A stretch of DNA of 64,000 nucleotides from GCA-002712965 sp913048525 (GTDB lineage Bacteria > Chloroflexota > Dehalococcoidia > Lucifugimonadales > UBA826): NCBI GenBank assembly GCA_913048525.1, contig CAJWWP010000003.1:8889-72888 (forward strand), given 5' to 3'. Within the stretch, counting starts at the first letter, position 1; every line of letters starts with the position of its first letter. Below the pieces are notes generated by a model that worked only from the letters and a program-made list of their open reading frames with translations, was not told the origin of the DNA and ran no database searches. Below, piece by piece: positions 60,690 to 64,000 of this stretch. The translations under genes and the position numbers were made by a program.

Positions 60690-62156
60690 GTGGGAGAGAC
60701 CTTCGCATCCCCGAATATCCCTGCAGACAATACTCCAATAGAGATTTCCTTGGATGAATATGATGACTCAGCACGAGAGGCGTGTGGAGTGGTGGGTGTG
60801 TATGCCAGGGGGGAAGAGGCGGCCCGAGCTGTGTTCTTCGGTCTTTATGCTTTGCAGCACAGGGGACAAGAGAGCGCTGGTATAGCTACCAGTGATGGTA
60901 GATCGATACGAGCTCATACAGAAATGGGTTTAGTCGGACAGGCTTTTCAAGAATACGACCTGTCTAGGTTGCCGGGTTACATGTCTATAGGGCACACACG
61001 ATACTCTACCACCGGCTCGAGTAATATCAGTAATGCCCAGCCCATTATTTCAAAGGGTACAGGTGTGGAGATAGCTCTTGGGCACAATGGGAATGTGATC
61101 AACGCCTTAGAACTAAGAGAGGAGTTATTTGATTGGGGACTCTCATTTGAATCCACGGCAGATTCTGAAATAATTGCTCATTTAATATCTAATGCTCCTG
61201 CGGATAATTGGTCTGATCGAGCAGCGTATGCGATGCGTAGACTTCAGGGGGCATATTCACTGGTTATTATGACTGTTGATAAACTTGTCGGAATACGAGA
61301 TCCGCTGGGAGTAAGGCCTTTATGCATAGGGCGTTTAAATGGGGGTTGGGTGTTGGCTTCTGAATCTTGTGCTCTTGATCATATAGGGGCGGATTATGTC
61401 CGTGAAGTGGAGCCTGGCGAAGCTGTAGTTATTGATGATGATGGGCTTAAGTCTGTGTACAAGAAGTCATCAAATGGATCTTTTGGCAATTGCGTCTTTG
61501 AGCAAATTTATTTTGCTAGGCCTGACAGCATTCTGGATGGTTCCCTCGTGTATTCAAGCAGGATGGCGATGGGGGCGGAACTGGCGAAAGAATTTCCAGT
61601 GGACGCTGATGTTGTTATTGGTGTCCCCGACTCGGCTACCGCTGGAGCGGTAGGTTATTCCCAGGAATCTGGAATCCCGTTCACTGAAGGTCTTGTGAAG
61701 AACAGGTATGTAGGACGCACCTTTATATTACCTGACCAGCGACTCCGTGAATTGGGTGTTCGGCGTAAGTTAAACTACTTGCCTCAAATTCTGGAGGGAA
61801 AGAAAGTTGTGGTCGTAGACGACAGTATCGTTCGGGGTACAACGACACCTCACGTTGTTAAACTATTGAGAAAGGGGGGAGCGAAGGAAATCCATTTGCG
61901 TATCTGCGCCCCTCCGATTATATCCCCCTGTCATTTTGGGGTTGATCTAGCCACTAAGGATGAGCTTCTGGCAGCCAACATGTCAGTGGATGAAATGTGT
62001 GATTTTTTAGAGGCCGACTCATTGGGGTTTTTGAGCCCGGAGGGTTTGATGAAATCGGTTTCTGGGAATAGAAACAAGTATTGTATGGGGTGTTTTACGG
62101 GAGAATATCCAATACCTGTTCAACTCGAAATGGATAAGTTAGTTTTAGAAGCCTGA
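60690..62156 (+). CDS. purF: amidophosphoribosyltransferase
   Basis: A 488-residue PurF, the first step of purine synthesis (PRPP plus glutamine to phosphoribosylamine). After a propeptide of about 31 residues, the N-terminal nucleophile is the Cys of ACGVVGVYARGEE. YALQHRGQESAGIATSDG and GHTRYSTTGSSNISNAQP mark the glutaminase domain; VVVVDDSIVRGTT is the PRPP site. Cys in FGNCVFEQIYF, SPCHFG and YCMGCFTG are the [4Fe-4S] ligands of the Bacillus-type, oxygen-sensitive enzyme. GTG 60690 as start is weakly supported because no good ribosome site precedes it. Confidence 0.95.
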   Translation: MGETFASPNIPADNTPIEISLDEYDDSAREACGVVGVYARGEEAARAVFFGLYALQHRGQESAGIATSDGRSIRAHTEMGLVGQAFQEYDLSRLPGYMSIGHTRYSTTGSSNISNAQPIISKGTGVEIALGHNGNVINALELREELFDWGLSFESTADSEIIAHLISNAPADNWSDRAAYAMRRLQGAYSLVIMTVDKLVGIRDPLGVRPLCIGRLNGGWVLASESCALDHIGADYVREVEPGEAVVIDDDGLKSVYKKSSNGSFGNCVFEQIYFARPDSILDGSLVYSSRMAMGAELAKEFPVDADVVIGVPDSATAGAVGYSQESGIPFTEGLVKNRYVGRTFILPDQRLRELGVRRKLNYLPQILEGKKVVVVDDSIVRGTTTPHVVKLLRKGGAKEIHLRICAPPIISPCHFGVDLATKDELLAANMSVDEMCDFLEADSLGFLSPEGLMKSVSGNRNKYCMGCFTGEYPIPVQLEMDKLVLEA

Positions 62157-62176
62157 GCCTTTAGGATTTAGCAAGA

Positions 62177-62806
62177 TTGCCAGATTTTTCTCAGGGTCCT
62201 ATAAATTTAGGGATAATGGCTTCTCATGGGGGAACGAACCTTCAAGCCATAATGGATGCTTGTGCGACCGGGGGTATTTACGGGAGTGTAAGAGTTGTTG
62301 TAAGTAATAACTCTAGATCCAAAGCTCTTAAGAGGGCTGGGAACGCGAGTATACCTTCCTATCATATTAGTTCTCTTACTCACTCTAGTCCGGCAGATCT
62401 CGAGCAATCCATAAAGTGTGTCATGAACCATCACAATGTGGATTTGCTTGTATTAGCAGGCTACATGAAGAAAATCGGACCTCAACTAATTGAACATTTC
62501 CCTAACAGAATAGTTAATAGCCACCCTGCTTTGTTACCCGACTATGGGGGCGAAGGAATGTATGGAGATTTTGTACATTCTGCTGTTATTAGAGCTGGTG
62601 AAACAGAAAGTGGTGTAACCATTCATTTGGTAGACCATCTTTATGACCATGGGTCAATCGTTGCTCAAGCGAGAGTCCCTATTGATCCCCGAGAGACTGT
62701 GGAGTCATTGAGGGAAAAAATCCAAAAAAAAGAGCATTCGTTTTGGGTCGAAACTATAGAGAAGATCCGTATAGGTGAAATAGATTTGGATTGCGTAACA
62801 GGTTAA
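62177..62806 (+). CDS. purN: phosphoribosylglycinamide formyltransferase
   Basis: A 209-residue folate-dependent GAR transformylase. The N-terminus LGIMASHGGTNLQAIMDAC binds GAR; the catalytic Asn and His are in RIVNSHPALLPDYGGEGMYG near residues 108-127, and the Asp in IHLVDHLYDHGSIVAQ. The motif is slightly unusual, NSHPALLP where most have N-(I/V)-HPSLLP. TTG 62177 is the start. It follows purF by 20 bases, within the pur operon. Confidence 0.93.
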   Translation: MPDFSQGPINLGIMASHGGTNLQAIMDACATGGIYGSVRVVVSNNSRSKALKRAGNASIPSYHISSLTHSSPADLEQSIKCVMNHHNVDLLVLAGYMKKIGPQLIEHFPNRIVNSHPALLPDYGGEGMYGDFVHSAVIRAGETESGVTIHLVDHLYDHGSIVAQARVPIDPRETVESLREKIQKKEHSFWVETIEKIRIGEIDLDCVTG

Positions 62807-62877
62807 AGTTCTGTTGAGTAGAGCGGGTCTGCGAAAATCTAGATGCATGGCGTTAAATAATTCAATAGGGCAAATAA

Positions 62878-63915
62878 ATGAGTTCTCCACAGTCTGGGGC
62901 TACATATGAATCTGCAGGCGTTGACCTAGAAGCTTCTCAAAGAGTTAAAGAGCGAATAAAACAAGTCGCGAAAAAAACGTATGGACCTAATGTGTTGGGA
63001 GGTGTGGGCGGCTTCGGAGCGATGTATAAGGTTGATGGATACAGGGATCCTGTACTTGTATCGAGTACAGACCCAGTAGGAACCAAGCTTATGGTTGCTG
63101 TTATGGCTAATAACTTTGATCAAATAGGCGTGGATCTAGTGAACGCCTGCATAAATGATTTAATTGTCATAGGTGCAGATCCCTTATTTTTCCTAGATTA
63201 TGTTGCAACTTCGAACATGGACCCCGACATTGTTGAAACTGTTGTGGTAGGGATAGCAAATGCCTGCCAAGATGTTGGCTGTGCCCTTATAGGTGGGGAG
63301 ACATCCGAGATGCCGGGTGTTTTTTCAGGGGATAACTTTGATCTTTCCGGGTTTGTTGTCGGAGCTGTGGAATCGGAACAGATGCTCAAACCGATGGAAA
63401 ATATAAAAGTAGGAGACTCACTAATAGGTGTTCCGTCAAATGGCCTTCATACCAACGGATACTCTCTGGTGAGGCATGTGTTTGAACTACATGCCAATCC
63501 AGCGAGGCTTTCGGAATATTTATCGGAGTTGGGCGAGACGTTAGGAGAAGCGCTTCTTCGACCACACCCCTCCTACTACAAAATGTTAAAACCTGTTTTT
63601 CAAATGTCAAAAGGCATTGCGCATATCACTGGTGGTGGCCTATATGAAAATATGCCCCGAATGCTACCGCCTGGGCTGGCGGCACGATTTGATGCTTCTT
63701 TATGGGAATCTCCCGCGGTGTTTGACATTATCCGAAAACAAGGCGGGATAGATATAAAGGAAATGTATCGTGTCTATAACATGGGGCTAGGCATGGTAGT
63801 TGTATGCGATCCTGATGAAGTGAATGCTATTCTCGCTAGTGTGGAAGGATCTGTGCTTGCTGGCGAGGTGATCGTGGAAATGGGGGATGGTCGTGTGTTG
63901 ATTGATAACAAATGA
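62878..63915 (+). CDS. purM: phosphoribosylformylglycinamidine cyclo-ligase
   Basis: A 345-residue AIR synthetase (ATP-dependent ring closure). Marks: YESAGVDLEASQRVKERIKQ, VSSTDPVGTKLMVA, GVDLVNACINDLIVIGADPLFFLDY, GGETSEMPGVF, and HTNGYSLVRHVFE with HITGGGLYENMPRM. ATG 62878 is the start. It lies 71 bases after purN and 36 bases before purH. Confidence 0.96.
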   Translation: MSSPQSGATYESAGVDLEASQRVKERIKQVAKKTYGPNVLGGVGGFGAMYKVDGYRDPVLVSSTDPVGTKLMVAVMANNFDQIGVDLVNACINDLIVIGADPLFFLDYVATSNMDPDIVETVVVGIANACQDVGCALIGGETSEMPGVFSGDNFDLSGFVVGAVESEQMLKPMENIKVGDSLIGVPSNGLHTNGYSLVRHVFELHANPARLSEYLSELGETLGEALLRPHPSYYKMLKPVFQMSKGIAHITGGGLYENMPRMLPPGLAARFDASLWESPAVFDIIRKQGGIDIKEMYRVYNMGLGMVVVCDPDEVNAILASVEGSVLAGEVIVEMGDGRVLIDNK

Positions 63916-63951
63916 GGCCATTTATATATAAGGGGAATACGGAGAATATGG

Positions 63952-64000
63952 ATGAAAGCGCTTATAAGCGTTTATAACAAGTCAGGAATAGAAGATTTCG
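63952..64000 (+). CDS. purH: bifunctional AICAR transformylase/IMP cyclohydrolase, N-terminal fragment
   Basis: The last 49 bases encode MKALISVYNKSGIEDF, the start of PurH (ALISV-x-(D/N)K-(S/T)GI-x-DF is the family's N-terminal signature). The start ATG 63952 has GGAGA at 63940-63944. It is cut by the window end. Together with purF, purN and purM it forms a rightward purine operon. Confidence 0.85.
   Translation, partial: MKALISVYNKSGIEDF

Overview
The window looks like a piece of a SAR202-type Chloroflexota (Dehalococcoidia-like marine) chromosome. This rests on gene content, not on a marker phylogeny. There are four paralogous luciferase-like flavin monooxygenases, five CaiB/BaiF CoA-transferase domains in four genes, two mandelate-racemase-type enolases, five MFS exporters, a DUF1800/DUF1501 pair, an oligopeptide-type ABC system and stand-alone core genes. 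This combination is the known signature of that lineage. No phage, IS element or CRISPR array was seen.

Layout. 1-5.4 kb: a rightward block with a GMC oxidoreductase (cut by the window edge), an FMN-binding PPOX-like protein, DUF1800, DUF1501 and an NHL propeller. 5.4-10.2 kb: a leftward ABC importer (two permeases and a large lipoprotein binding protein) with a hairpin-rich leader. 10.6-18.9 kb: flavin monooxygenases, a duplicated-domain unknown with a small partner, tRNA-Thr(UGU) followed by a 3' fragment of a tRNA-Sec gene, a CoA transferase, an MFS exporter and obg. 18.87-19.16 kb: an AT-rich intergenic region with a cluster of DnaA boxes, a candidate replication origin. 19.2-28.2 kb: a lyase of the PurB/fumarase superfamily; a leftward operon with a UGSC-family selenoprotein (in-frame UGA at 24188-24190 with a hairpin just behind it) and two CoA transferases; then rdgB, moaA and an RNase HI-MoaC fusion; then an agmatinase-like gene. 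28.3-53.8 kb: transporters, DinB-like, SGNH hydrolase, a fused double CoA transferase, enolases, a DEAD-box helicase, acyltransferase, aldo/keto reductase, RRM protein, amidohydrolase, TPP enzyme, pentapeptide protein, pth and a methyltransferase. 54-60.4 kb: trpB, a four-gene membrane/cupredoxin module that is probably copper-related, a Zn-ribbon protein and an opine-dehydrogenase-like gene. 60.5-64 kb: a purF-purN-purM-purH operon behind a near-consensus promoter; purH is cut by the right edge.

How it fits together. The accessory genes suit a heterotrophic oligotroph that oxidises and activates many different organic compounds: monooxygenation, CoA transfer, dehydration/racemisation, amidohydrolysis and peptide uptake. 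Interleaved core genes cover Mo-cofactor synthesis, purine synthesis, translation quality control and GTPase function. The strongest leads are the unannotated selenoprotein operon together with the tRNA-Sec fragment, the oriC candidate between obg and the purB-like gene, the RNase HI-MoaC fusion, and the cupredoxin/His-rich membrane module. All assignments come from reading the sequence; no database search was run.
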